11,345 nucleotides of DNA from JAFARZ01 sp036490795 (GCA_036490795.1 DASXDG010000373.1:1-11345); one strand, 5' to 3'. Positions 1 to 6,675 are shown, numbered from the stretch's first letter. The notes: a model not told the origin generated them from the sequence alone. Translations and numbers: made by a program.

Positions 1-1626
1 CGTCTCGGCACTTCCCGTCTCGCGAAACCGCTGGTCCAGGCGAACGGTCCCCGCCGCTGGGTGTGGCCCGCGTCGCTGGTCGCGGGCGGCCTCGTCCTGT
101 TCGCCGCCTATCTGCGCCAGGCGCGCACGGTCCCGGTCATGTCCGACGGGGCGTCGAACGCCCTCCAGGCATGGGACATGCTGCACGGCAACCTGCTGCT
201 ACACGGGTGGACGCTCACCGACTTGTCCTTCTACACGATCGACCTGCCCGAATACATGGCGCTCGAGCTGGTGCACGGGCTGAACCCAGGCACCGCGCGG
301 GTCGGCGCGGCGCTCGCCTACACACTCGTCGTGCTCGGTGCCGTGCTGCTGGCGAAGGGCCGCGCGACCGGGAAGGAGGGCGGGGTACGGGCCGCGCTCG
401 CCGCCGCGATCATGATCGCGCCGCCGCTTGGCATCGCCACCAACACGCTCATTTCCGACCCCGATCACACCGCGACGCAGCTCCCGCTGCTGCTCGTCTG
501 GGCGATCCTGGACCGGGCGCGACCGCGCTGGCAGGTTCCGGTTGTGGTGACCGCGCTGCTGGCCGTGTCGCTGGTGGCCGACCCGGTGGTCGCCTACGAA
601 GGCGTGCTGCCAATCGTGGTGGTGTGCGCGGTCCAGTTGTACCGGGCCCGCCGCGGTCAGGCGCCGTGGCCGCCGCTGCGGGAGTCCTGGTACGCGCTGT
701 CGCTCGCCGGCGGCTCGCTCCTGTCCGTCGGCATCGCGGATCTGACGCTCCGGCTGATCCAGCGATCCGGCGGTTTCGTCCTTGCCCCGCTGGACACGAC
801 GTTCGCGGGCGTCTCCTCCCTCTCTTCGCATCTCGCCGTCACCGCGCAAAGCGTGCTGGCCGTGTTCGGCGCCGACTTCTCCGGTGACCAGCTGAGCGCG
901 CACGCAGCGATCGCCGTGCTGCACCTGGCCGGGGTGGGACTGGCCGGCTGGGCCACGATCCGGGCATTGCGGCACTTCGCCGGTGCCGAGCTGGTCGTAC
1001 GCATCCTGGCGATCGCGGTCGTGGTGCTGCTGGCGGCGTACACCACCAGCGGTTCCTACAACGCGCTCGGCGGTCCGCACGAGATCGTCGGCATCCTGCC
1101 CGCCGCAGCGGTCCTGGCCGGCCGGCTGCTGGCCGGACCGCTGACCCGCGGCCGCCATCTCGGGCTCGTCGCCGTACTCGTCGTCGCCATGGCGGCGCTC
1201 CTGGTCCACGACAGCGTTCAGGGGCCGGGACGCGACGCGGACCTTCACCTGGCTGGCTGGCTGGCGACCCACCACCTGGACTACGGCCTGGCCACCTACT
1301 GGAACGCCAGCAGCGTGACCGTGGACAGCGGCGGTGCCGTCCAGGTCCGCCCGGTGAACAGGAATGCCCGCGGGCGGATAGCACCAGTCAACCGCGACTC
1401 GGTGCGGTCCTGGTATTCCGCTGGCCAGCACGACGCCAGCTTCCTGGTGGTGCCTACCACGCACTCAAGCTGCTCGGCCGGCTCCCGCGGTCAGTGGCTG
1501 GCGACCGCCGACGCCGATTTCGGTCCGCCCGCCGCTTCTTACCGGGTGGGCAGGTTCATCGTCCTTGTCTGGCCGCACAACCTGCTCACCCAGCTAGCGA
1601 GGCCGATGCCCGTGGGCTCCTGCTGA
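1..1626 (+). CDS. Many-pass membrane protein, GT-C glycosyltransferase-like (5' end missing)
   Basis: The frame is open from the first base to a TGA at 1624-1626, giving 541 visible residues. The first in-frame GTG (61) has no Shine-Dalgarno sequence before it, and the preceding 20 residues are a plausible basic cytoplasmic segment (RLAK, PRRW), so the true start is probably off the left edge. I see about ten hydrophobic segments, at roughly 25-38, 101-119, 131-147, 159-172, 179-193, 202-215, 232-250, 300-320, 331-350 and 388-403. A soluble tail of about 130 residues follows. The first long loop carries acidic and aromatic residues (SDG at 48-50, D59, SFYTIDLPEY at 76-85), and a later loop has GGPHE before a helix. 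This layout, with acidic residues in loop 1 and a C-terminal extracytoplasmic domain, resembles GT-C enzymes that use lipid-linked sugars. The family match is from general resemblance only; an unclassified membrane protein is equally possible. Confidence 0.82.
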   Translation, partial: RLGTSRLAKPLVQANGPRRWVWPASLVAGGLVLFAAYLRQARTVPVMSDGASNALQAWDMLHGNLLLHGWTLTDLSFYTIDLPEYMALELVHGLNPGTARVGAALAYTLVVLGAVLLAKGRATGKEGGVRAALAAAIMIAPPLGIATNTLISDPDHTATQLPLLLVWAILDRARPRWQVPVVVTALLAVSLVADPVVAYEGVLPIVVVCAVQLYRARRGQAPWPPLRESWYALSLAGGSLLSVGIADLTLRLIQRSGGFVLAPLDTTFAGVSSLSSHLAVTAQSVLAVFGADFSGDQLSAHAAIAVLHLAGVGLAGWATIRALRHFAGAELVVRILAIAVVVLLAAYTTSGSYNALGGPHEIVGILPAAAVLAGRLLAGPLTRGRHLGLVAVLVVAMAALLVHDSVQGPGRDADLHLAGWLATHHLDYGLATYWNASSVTVDSGGAVQVRPVNRNARGRIAPVNRDSVRSWYSAGQHDASFLVVPTTHSSCSAGSRGQWLATADADFGPPAASYRVGRFIVLVWPHNLLTQLARPMPVGSC

Positions 1627-1635
1627 TCTCGTGTC

Positions 1636-2109
1636 CTACCCCCACTGGCCGGGCACGTAGTCCCCGGCCGGCTGGCGGATGATGACGTTCAGCCGGTTGT
1701 AGAAGTTGATGATGGCGATGAGGGCCACCAGCGCGGTGAGCTGCTCCTCGTCGTAGTGCTTGGCCGCGTTCCGCCAGACCTCGTCGCTGACGCCGCCCGC
1801 GGCGTCGGCGATCCTCGTGCCCTGCTCGGTGAGCTCGAGCGCCGCCCGCTCGGCTTCGGTGAAGACCGTGGCCTCGCGCCAGGCGGCGACCAGGTTCAAC
1901 CGGGTCTGGGACTCGCCCGCGTGCAAGGCGTCTTTGGTGTGCATGTCGGTGCACATGGCGCAGCCGTTGATCTGGCTGGCCCTGATCTTCACCAGCTCCT
2001 GGGTGGCGGCCGGCAAGCCGGAGCCGGAAAAGGCCGTGGCCGCCGCCCCGATGTGCTTCATGAACTTCATTGCGGCCGGGTTGTCCGCGTAAGTGAGCCG
2101 CGCTTCCAT
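1636..2109 (-). CDS. Carboxymuconolactone decarboxylase / AhpD-family protein
   Basis: The product is 157 residues, a normal length for a single-domain member of the CMD/AhpD fold (PF02627 type). These all-helical proteins often act as thiol-dependent peroxidases or reductases in the cytoplasm. The redox motif is visible as C50-A-M-C53 followed by H57, and E38 lies 12 residues before the first cysteine. This reproduces the spacing of the AhpD proton-relay residues (Glu118, Cys130, Cys133, His137 in Mycobacterium tuberculosis AhpD). The AhpD histidine between the cysteines (His132) is replaced by M52. The segment REATVFTEAERAALELTE is typical of the uncharacterised peroxidase-related subfamily. 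The ATG at 2109 is supported by AGGAG at 2116-2120 with a 6-nt spacer. No ahpC lies next to it, so its redox partner is unknown. It converges on the membrane-protein gene with a 9-bp gap. Confidence 0.93.
   Translation of the reverse strand: MEARLTYADNPAAMKFMKHIGAAATAFSGSGLPAATQELVKIRASQINGCAMCTDMHTKDALHAGESQTRLNLVAAWREATVFTEAERAALELTEQGTRIADAAGGVSDEVWRNAAKHYDEEQLTALVALIAIINFYNRLNVIIRQPAGDYVPGQWG
1645..1671 (+). terminator. Possible terminator hairpin of the membrane-protein gene
   Basis: A GGCCGGG arm (1647-1653) pairs with CCCGGCC (1663-1669) across a 9-nt loop, extendable by a wobble and a C-G pair outside. It begins about 20 nt after the stop of the plus-strand gene and lies inside the last codons of the convergent AhpD-like gene. 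There is no T-run after it, which is common for actinomycete terminators. It could simply reflect GC-rich coding sequence. Confidence 0.3.
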
Positions 2110-2194
2110 GTTGATCTCCTAAGTTTTGCTCTGTGCTCGTTACACCTCCATGACGGACCAGCTCGGCAGAATGTGACAGGCGCCCCAGTGTGAC

Positions 2195-2221
2195 GCGGGC
2201 GCGGACCAGCACGGCGCCCGC
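2195..2221. repeat. Perfect 8-bp inverted repeat upstream of the AhpD-like gene
   Basis: GCGGGCGC (2195-2202) and GCGCCCGC (2214-2221) are exact reverse complements with an 11-nt loop. The element lies 86-112 bp before the start codon of the AhpD-like gene, so it could be a leader hairpin, an operator or chance pairing in GC-rich DNA. There is no direct evidence for function. Confidence 0.35.
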
Positions 2222-2236
2222 ACCGTTCGGGCAGTT

Positions 2237-2317
2237 AACGCGGTAATTCATTCCAACGCGGTAATTTCTGCTGCTCACAGCATGGTTTTCTTCCGCGTTG
2301 GACATTATTACCGCGCT
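2237..2317. promoter_or_regulatory. Four-copy CGCGG motif array with dyad symmetry (candidate operator)
   Basis: AACGCGGTAATT occurs twice on the plus strand, at 2237-2248 and 2255-2266, exactly 18 nt apart. Two related copies follow on the minus strand, also 18 nt apart: AACGCGG at 2299-2293 and AGCGCGGTAA at 2317-2308. The whole array is an imperfect palindrome centred near 2277. Both half-arrays share TCCAACGCGG in the inner position and CGCGGTAAT in the outer one. This is relatively AT-rich for the window. Repeated half-sites in this arrangement are typical of multi-dimer operators, and the nearest downstream gene is the AhpD-like one, starting about 130 bp to the left. The binding protein is not identifiable, and other roles (a vestige of a mobile element, a structural DNA site) remain possible. 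Confidence 0.5.
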
Positions 2318-2415
2318 ACAGAGGTTGAACTGCGCCACCCGCGCCATCGCGGCCACGCCGCCGCACCGGCACCCCGCAAACCGGATAAACCGCCTGCACT
2401 CGGGCGGCACCGCGG

Positions 2416-2465
2416 TGATCGTGCGCGTGGCGTTCCGGTTTCCCGGAACGCCACGCGCGCGATCA
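2416..2465 (-). terminator. Very long hairpin (23-bp arms, 4-nt loop), probable zwf-operon terminator
   Basis: The arms 2416-2438 and 2443-2465 are reverse complements at all but one position, which is a G-T wobble (2421-2422 region), and enclose the loop TTTC. The core is GTGGCGTTCCGG against CCGGAACGCCAC. It lies about 108 bp downstream of the zwf stop, where a terminator for the pgi-gnd-zwf transcript would be expected. No T-run follows on either strand. The length and near-perfection exceed what a terminator needs, so it may instead be a copy of a dispersed palindromic repeat. Confidence 0.55.
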
Positions 2466-2572
2466 TGAAACCAGCCCAGGGGCCGGGCAGGCAGACCCCG
2501 CCATTTCAACCCCTGTAATCGCGGCGCGGCCGACATTAACCGCGGGCCGCCCGCACAGACAAGAGGGCGAGG

Positions 2573-4009
2573 TCAGTCGGGCAGGTGCCAGTGGTAGGGC
2601 GCGATGAGCTTGTTCACCGAGTCCGGGCCCCAGGAGCCGCGCTGGTATGGCTCGGCGGCCGGCGGGTGATCGAGCAGCGGTGCGGAGATTTCCCACACCC
2701 GCTCGACGCCGTCCGACCTGGTGAACAGCGACTGGTCGCCGATCATCGCGAGCAGGATCAGCCGCTCGTAGCCCTCGAGCGCGTTCGAGGCGGCGAACGA
2801 GTCCTTGTAGTCGAAGACCATCTCGGAGTGGCCGAGGGCCAGTTCCGGTCCGGGGATCTTGGCAAGGAACTCGGTCTTGATCGAGCCAGGGTCGGCGAAG
2901 TCGATGATGATCTCGTTCAGCCGCCCGTTCGGGATGTCCTTGCGGTGGGTGCGGAACATGCGCAGCGGCGGCTCACGGAAGCCGAGCGTCACGACCTGCC
3001 GCGGCGCGCCCATGCTCTTGCCAGAACGCAGGAAGAACGGCACTCCGTGCCAGCGCCAGTTTTCCACCTCGGCACGCACCGCGATCATCGTCTCGGTGTC
3101 GGACCCGGCGGCCACGCCAGGCTCGTCCAGGTACCCGGAATACTGCCCGCGCACCACGTGCCTGGTGTCCAGCGGCTTGAGCGCCTCGAAGACCTTTTCC
3201 TTCTCGTCGCGCAGGTGCTTGGCGGACAGCGACACCGGCGGTTCCATGGCGACGAACGCGAGCACCTGGAACAGGTGCGTGACCACCATGTCCCGGTACG
3301 CGCCGGTCGCGTCGTAGAACGCGGCGCGGCCCTCGATCGACAGCGTCTCGGGCACGTCGATCTGCACGTACGCGATGTGCGAGCGGTTCCACACCGGCTC
3401 GAACAGGCCGTTCGCGAACCGGAATGCGAGGATGTTATCGACCGATTCCTTGCCGAGGAAGTGGTCGATGCGGAAGATCTGGTCCTCCTGGAAGACCTTG
3501 TGCACGTCCGCGTTCAAAGTCCGCGCGGATGCCAGGTCGGTGCCGAACGGCTTCTCGATGATCACGTGCGAATCGGCGTTGGCCAGCCCGGAGTCACCGA
3601 GCATCGCCACCACAGAAGAGAACGCGACAGGCGGAATGGCGAGGTGAAACAGCCGGCGTACCTTGCCGCCGATCTCCTGCTGTGCCGCTTCCACCTTCGA
3701 CACCAAGTCGGCGTAGTTGCCCGGCTCCGCGACGGCGAACGACAGGCGGCTCTCGAATTCGGGCCACCGGTTGTCCGGCTTGGTGTTGCAGAACTGGGTG
3801 ACCGCGTCCTTGGCGTGCGCGCGGAACACCTCGTCGCTGCACGCGAACGCGTGCGGGGACGAGCCGATGATGCGGAAGCCCTTGGGCAGCAGCCCGGCCA
3901 CGAACAGGTGATACAGGCCGGGCAGCAGCTTGCGTTTTGCGAGATCGCCGGTAGCACCGAACAGCACGATGACGTGGTTGTCCGGCCGGGGGTGACCGTT
4001 TCTCGCCAT
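2573..4009 (-). CDS. zwf: Glucose-6-phosphate dehydrogenase
   Basis: This enzyme oxidises glucose 6-phosphate to 6-phosphoglucono-1,5-lactone, the first step of the oxidative pentose phosphate pathway, in the cytoplasm. At 478 residues it is slightly short for the family (about 480-510) but complete. Visible motifs are the dinucleotide loop GATGDLAKRK (18-27), EKPFG (152-156) and the substrate signature RIDHFLGKES (180-189). D182 and H183 match Asp177/His178, and H245 matches the catalytic base His240, of the Leuconostoc mesenteroides enzyme by eye. The position matching that enzyme's NADP-binding Arg46 is P52 (in GSSPHA), so coenzyme preference may not be strictly NADP. The ATG at 4009 has GGAG at 4021-4024, an 11-nt spacer, inside the end of gnd. 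It is the last gene of the operon; no opcA or pgl follows. Confidence 0.97.
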   Translation of the reverse strand: MARNGHPRPDNHVIVLFGATGDLAKRKLLPGLYHLFVAGLLPKGFRIIGSSPHAFACSDEVFRAHAKDAVTQFCNTKPDNRWPEFESRLSFAVAEPGNYADLVSKVEAAQQEIGGKVRRLFHLAIPPVAFSSVVAMLGDSGLANADSHVIIEKPFGTDLASARTLNADVHKVFQEDQIFRIDHFLGKESVDNILAFRFANGLFEPVWNRSHIAYVQIDVPETLSIEGRAAFYDATGAYRDMVVTHLFQVLAFVAMEPPVSLSAKHLRDEKEKVFEALKPLDTRHVVRGQYSGYLDEPGVAAGSDTETMIAVRAEVENWRWHGVPFFLRSGKSMGAPRQVVTLGFREPPLRMFRTHRKDIPNGRLNEIIIDFADPGSIKTEFLAKIPGPELALGHSEMVFDYKDSFAASNALEGYERLILLAMIGDQSLFTRSDGVERVWEISAPLLDHPPAAEPYQRGSWGPDSVNKLIAPYHWHLPD

Positions 4010-4011
4010 AA
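3562..4011 (-). other. gnd stop-loss extension overlapping zwf
   Basis: The minus strand at 4011-4007 reads TTATG. With G or A at the second base (position 4010) it would read TGATG or TAATG: a gnd stop exactly where the family ends, sharing one base with the zwf ATG. Instead the frame stays open for 149 codons through the 5' third of zwf. The added residues are rich in Ser, Arg, Cys and Pro, as expected for the wrong frame of a GC-rich gene, and show no domain. TTA is a rare leucine codon in such genomes, which fits a mutated stop. Confidence 0.75.
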
Positions 4012-5037
4012 CGCTTTCTTCTCCGCGTGGCCGCCGAACTCGGACCGCATCGCGGAGAGGATCTTGCCGGTGAAAGCGCCGTTGTCGCGGGACTCGAACC
4101 GCTCGTACAGGGACGCGGCGATGACCGAGGCGGGCACGCCGGTGTCGACCGCCGCGAGCACCGTCCAGCGGCCCTCACCGGAGTCGGAGACCCGGCCGCT
4201 GAAGTCGTCGAGGTCCGGCGACTTGGCGAACGCGGCGGCGGTCAGGTCGATCAGCCAGGAACTGATCACCGAGCCGCGGCGCCAGACCTCCGCCACGTCG
4301 GCGACGTCGATCTCGTACTGGTAGGCCTCGGGGGAGCGCAGCGGCGCGGTTTCCGCGTCGATCTCCTCCTGGTGCAGGCCGGCGTCCGCGCTCTTGATGA
4401 TGGACAGGCCCTCGGCGATCGCGGCCATCATGCCGTACTCGACGCCGTTGTGCACCATCTTGACGAAGTGCCCGGCGCCGGACGGTCCGCAGTGCAGATA
4501 GCCCTGCTCGGCCGTGCCGCCCGGCTGCAGGCCGGGTGTCGGCTCGGCGGTGCCCTTGCCAGGCGCGATGGTCAGGAACAGCGGCTTGAGCCGGTCCACC
4601 GCCGCGTCGTCGCCGCCGATCATCAGGCAGTAACCGCGGTCCAGGCCCCACACGCCGCCGCTGGTGCCGACATCCACGTAGTGGAGGCCCTTTTCCTTCA
4701 GTGCCTTGGAGCGGGTGATGTCGTCGCGGTAATAGCTGTTGCCGCCGTCGATCACGATGTCGTCGGCGTCCAGCAGCGGGACCAGCTGCTCCAGCGTGGA
4801 GTCCACGATGCCGGCCGGCACCATGATCCAGATGTTGCGCGGCTTCTCCAGCTTGGAGACGAATTCGGCCAGGCTGGTGGCGCCTTCGGCGCCCTCGGAC
4901 TCCAGCGTCTTGACGGCGTCGGCGTTCACGTCGTAGGCGACGCAGCGGTGGCCGTCACGCATCAGCCTGCGGACCAGGTTCGCACCCATCCGGCCGAGCC
5001 CTATCATGCCAAGCTGCATGGGCTTGTCGGTTGCCAT
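3562..5037 (-). CDS. gnd: 6-phosphogluconate dehydrogenase (decarboxylating), short type, with out-of-frame C-terminal extension
   Basis: This enzyme oxidises and decarboxylates 6-phosphogluconate to ribulose 5-phosphate. The N-terminal Rossmann loop is GLGRMG (13-18). D36 ends the second strand (AYD), as in NAD-preferring enzymes, rather than the Asn-Arg typical of NADP forms. Substrate and catalytic motifs are DGGNSYYRDD (97-106), GTSGG (124-128) and GHFVKMVHNGVEYG (189-202), with K193, H196, N197 and E200 matching sheep Lys183, His186, Asn187 and Glu190. It is the short class lacking the long dimerisation tail. That class ends just after a segment like SAMRSEFGGH (328-337), so about 342 residues are expected. 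Here codon 343 is TTA, and the frame continues to a stop at 3562, giving 491 residues. Residues 344-491 are zwf sequence read in the wrong frame. The ATG at 5037 lies 6 nt after the pgi stop, with weak AAAGG upstream. An assembly or sequencing error at 4010 is possible. Confidence 0.94.
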   Translation of the reverse strand: MATDKPMQLGMIGLGRMGANLVRRLMRDGHRCVAYDVNADAVKTLESEGAEGATSLAEFVSKLEKPRNIWIMVPAGIVDSTLEQLVPLLDADDIVIDGGNSYYRDDITRSKALKEKGLHYVDVGTSGGVWGLDRGYCLMIGGDDAAVDRLKPLFLTIAPGKGTAEPTPGLQPGGTAEQGYLHCGPSGAGHFVKMVHNGVEYGMMAAIAEGLSIIKSADAGLHQEEIDAETAPLRSPEAYQYEIDVADVAEVWRRGSVISSWLIDLTAAAFAKSPDLDDFSGRVSDSGEGRWTVLAAVDTGVPASVIAASLYERFESRDNGAFTGKILSAMRSEFGGHAEKKALWRETVTPGRTTTSSCCSVLPAISQNASCCPACITCSWPGCCPRASASSARPRTRSRAATRCSARTPRTRSPSSATPSRTTGGPNSRAACRSPSRSRATTPTWCRRWKRHSRRSAARYAGCFTSPFRLSRSLLWWRCSVTPGWPTPIRT

Positions 5038-5043
5038 TGTCTG

Positions 5044-6675
5044 TTACGCGCCTTTCAGGGACCGGTAGCGACGAATGAGTGCGTTGGTGGATGAGTCGTG
5101 GTCAAGGGAGGGCTCTCCGGCGCTGGTCAGCTCCGGAATTATCTTCACGGCCAGTACCTTGCCAAGCTCTACCCCCCACTGGTCGAACGAATCTATTCCC
5201 CAGATCGCACCTTGGGTGAACACGCTGTGCTCGTAGAGCGCGACCAGCGAGCCGAGCACGTGCGGGGTGAGGATCTCGGCGAGCAGCACGTTGGACGGCC
5301 GGTTGCCCTCCATCACCCGGTGCGGCGCTACCTTCTCCGACGTCCCCTCGGCGAGCACCTCCTCCAGCGTCTTGCCGAACGCCAGCGCCTGCGCCTGCGC
5401 GAAGACATTAGAGGTCAAGATGTCGTGGTGGTCCCTGATCGGGTTAAGTGACTTGCCGAAGCCGATCAAGTCGACAGGGATCAGCTGGGTGCCCTGGTGG
5501 ATCAGCTGGTAGAAGCTGTGCTGCCCGTTGGTGCCCGGCTCGCCCCAGAACACGGCACCGGTGTCGTAGTCGACAGGCACGCCGTCCAGCGTCACGTGCT
5601 TTCCGTTGGACTCCATGGTGAGCTGCTGCAGGTAGGCGGGGAACCGCTTCAGGTACTGCTCGTACGGCATCACGCCGTAGGTCTGCGCGCCGAAGAAGTC
5701 CCGGTACCAGACCGCGAGCAGGCCCATCAGCACCGGCAGGTTCTTCTCCAGCGGCGCGGTGCGGAAGTGCTCGTCCATCTCATGGAAGCCGGCCAGCATT
5801 TCGCCGAACAGCTCGGGGCCGAGCGCCACCATCGTGGACAGCCCGATCGCGGAGTCCATCGAGTAGCGGCCGCCGACCCAGTCCCAGAAACCGAACATGT
5901 TGCTGGTGTCGATGCCGAACGCCTCGACCTTCTCGGCGTTGGTAGAGACGGCGACGAAATGCTTGGCCACCGCGTCTTCGGTGCCGAGCGCGCTGGTCAC
6001 CCAGTCTCTGGCGGACTTGGCGTTGGTCAGCGTCTCCAGCGTGCCGAAGGTCTTGGACGAGATGATGAACAGCGTCTCCGCCGGGTCCAGGTCGCGGGTC
6101 GCCTCGGCGAAGTCGGTGGAGTCCACGTTGGACACGAACCGGAAGGTGATGTCGCGGGTGCAGTAGTGCTTGAGCGCCTCATAGGCCATGACCGGTCCGA
6201 GGTCGGAGCCGCCGATGCCGATGTTGATCACGTTCTTGACCGGCTTGCCGGTGTGCCCGCGCCATTCACCCGACCTGATCTTGAGGGAGAACTCCACCAT
6301 GCGCGACAGCACCTCGTGCACCTGGCGGACCGCGTTCTCGCCGTCCACGATCACCGAGAAGGTACCCGGCATGCGCAGCGCGACGTGCAGCACCGCCCGG
6401 TCCTCGGACACGTTGATGTGCTCGCCGCGGAACATGGCGTCCCTGCGCTCGGCCACTCCAGATTCCTCGGCCAGCGCGACCAGCAGCCGCATGGTCTCGT
6501 CGGTCACCCGGTTCTTGGAGTAGTCGAGGTAGATCCCGCAGGCGCCGGCCGTCAGCCGCTCACCCCGTCCGGGGTCGGCCGCGAATTCCTCGCGCAGCGT
6601 TCGGCCCTTGATCTCCTCATAGTGCTGCTTGAGCGCCTGCCAGGCCTTTCGCTGCATAAGTGGCAGCGCTGCCAT
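5044..6675 (-). CDS. pgi: Glucose-6-phosphate isomerase
   Basis: This enzyme interconverts glucose 6-phosphate and fructose 6-phosphate in the cytoplasm, linking glycolysis/gluconeogenesis with the pentose phosphate branch encoded downstream. The 543 residues match the usual bacterial length of about 545-550. Visible motifs are the phosphate-binding GIGGSDLGP (153-161) and SSKTFGTLET (206-215), ESNGK with catalytic E355, GTNGQHSFYQLIHQG with H386, and the C-terminal signature GIDSFDQWGVELGK (493-506) ending in K506. These correspond to the Glu, His and Lys active-site residues of the family. The ATG at 6675 is backed by a strong GGGAGGAG (6681-6688) with a 5-nt spacer. It is the first gene of the pgi-gnd-zwf operon, and its stop lies 6 nt before gnd, suggesting coupled translation. 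Its promoter should lie in 6690-6794, but I could not identify one with confidence. Confidence 0.98.
   Translation of the reverse strand: MAALPLMQRKAWQALKQHYEEIKGRTLREEFAADPGRGERLTAGACGIYLDYSKNRVTDETMRLLVALAEESGVAERRDAMFRGEHINVSEDRAVLHVALRMPGTFSVIVDGENAVRQVHEVLSRMVEFSLKIRSGEWRGHTGKPVKNVINIGIGGSDLGPVMAYEALKHYCTRDITFRFVSNVDSTDFAEATRDLDPAETLFIISSKTFGTLETLTNAKSARDWVTSALGTEDAVAKHFVAVSTNAEKVEAFGIDTSNMFGFWDWVGGRYSMDSAIGLSTMVALGPELFGEMLAGFHEMDEHFRTAPLEKNLPVLMGLLAVWYRDFFGAQTYGVMPYEQYLKRFPAYLQQLTMESNGKHVTLDGVPVDYDTGAVFWGEPGTNGQHSFYQLIHQGTQLIPVDLIGFGKSLNPIRDHHDILTSNVFAQAQALAFGKTLEEVLAEGTSEKVAPHRVMEGNRPSNVLLAEILTPHVLGSLVALYEHSVFTQGAIWGIDSFDQWGVELGKVLAVKIIPELTSAGEPSLDHDSSTNALIRRYRSLKGA

Larger units (their letters stand above)
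2110..2572. other. 463-bp gene-free region with several symmetric elements
   Basis: This lies between the end of zwf and the start of the AhpD-like gene, both on the minus strand, and should hold the zwf-side terminator and the AhpD-like promoter. From left to right it contains the AGGAG ribosome site (2116-2120), two direct copies of TGTGAC (2172-2177 and 2189-2194), an 8-bp inverted repeat (2195-2221), the CGCGG array (2237-2317) and a 23-bp hairpin (2416-2465). I could not find a convincing -35/-10 pair or a SigR-type GGAAT-N18-GTT promoter. Short open frames on either strand (2282-2518 plus, and a minus-strand frame from 2536) lack ribosome sites and recognisable protein features, so I do not call them genes. 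From 2466 to 2572 I see nothing definite. Confidence 0.7.

Noticed and set aside
199..1464. Minus-strand 421-codon frame opposite the membrane protein
   Set aside because: Composition is Arg/Gln/Gly-rich with no recognisable domain, and the plus-strand frame shows a coherent series of hydrophobic helices.
2237..2266. SigR-type promoter (GGAAT-N18-GTT) or CRP-type site in the gene-free region
   Set aside because: GGAAT occurs on the minus strand near 2254, but no GTT follows at 16-19 nt. The two TGTGAC copies are direct repeats, not the inverted half-sites of a CRP site.
2282..2518. 78-codon plus-strand frame, and a minus-strand frame from 2536, across the intergenic hairpin
   Set aside because: Neither has a ribosome site. 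Both contain a similar RNATR peptide only because the hairpin reads alike on both strands.
4007..4026. Programmed -1 frameshift producing a Gnd-Zwf fusion
   Set aside because: The shift from gnd to zwf frame would be -1, but the local sequence (GAG AAG AAA GCG) is not a classical slippery heptamer and zwf has its own ATG and ribosome site. Simple stop loss is the more economical explanation.
2585..4324. Long plus-strand open frame (579 codons) opposite zwf and gnd
   Set aside because: It is the antisense shadow of strongly identified enzymes, rich in Arg, Val, His and Gly with no domain, as is typical of GC-rich antisense frames.
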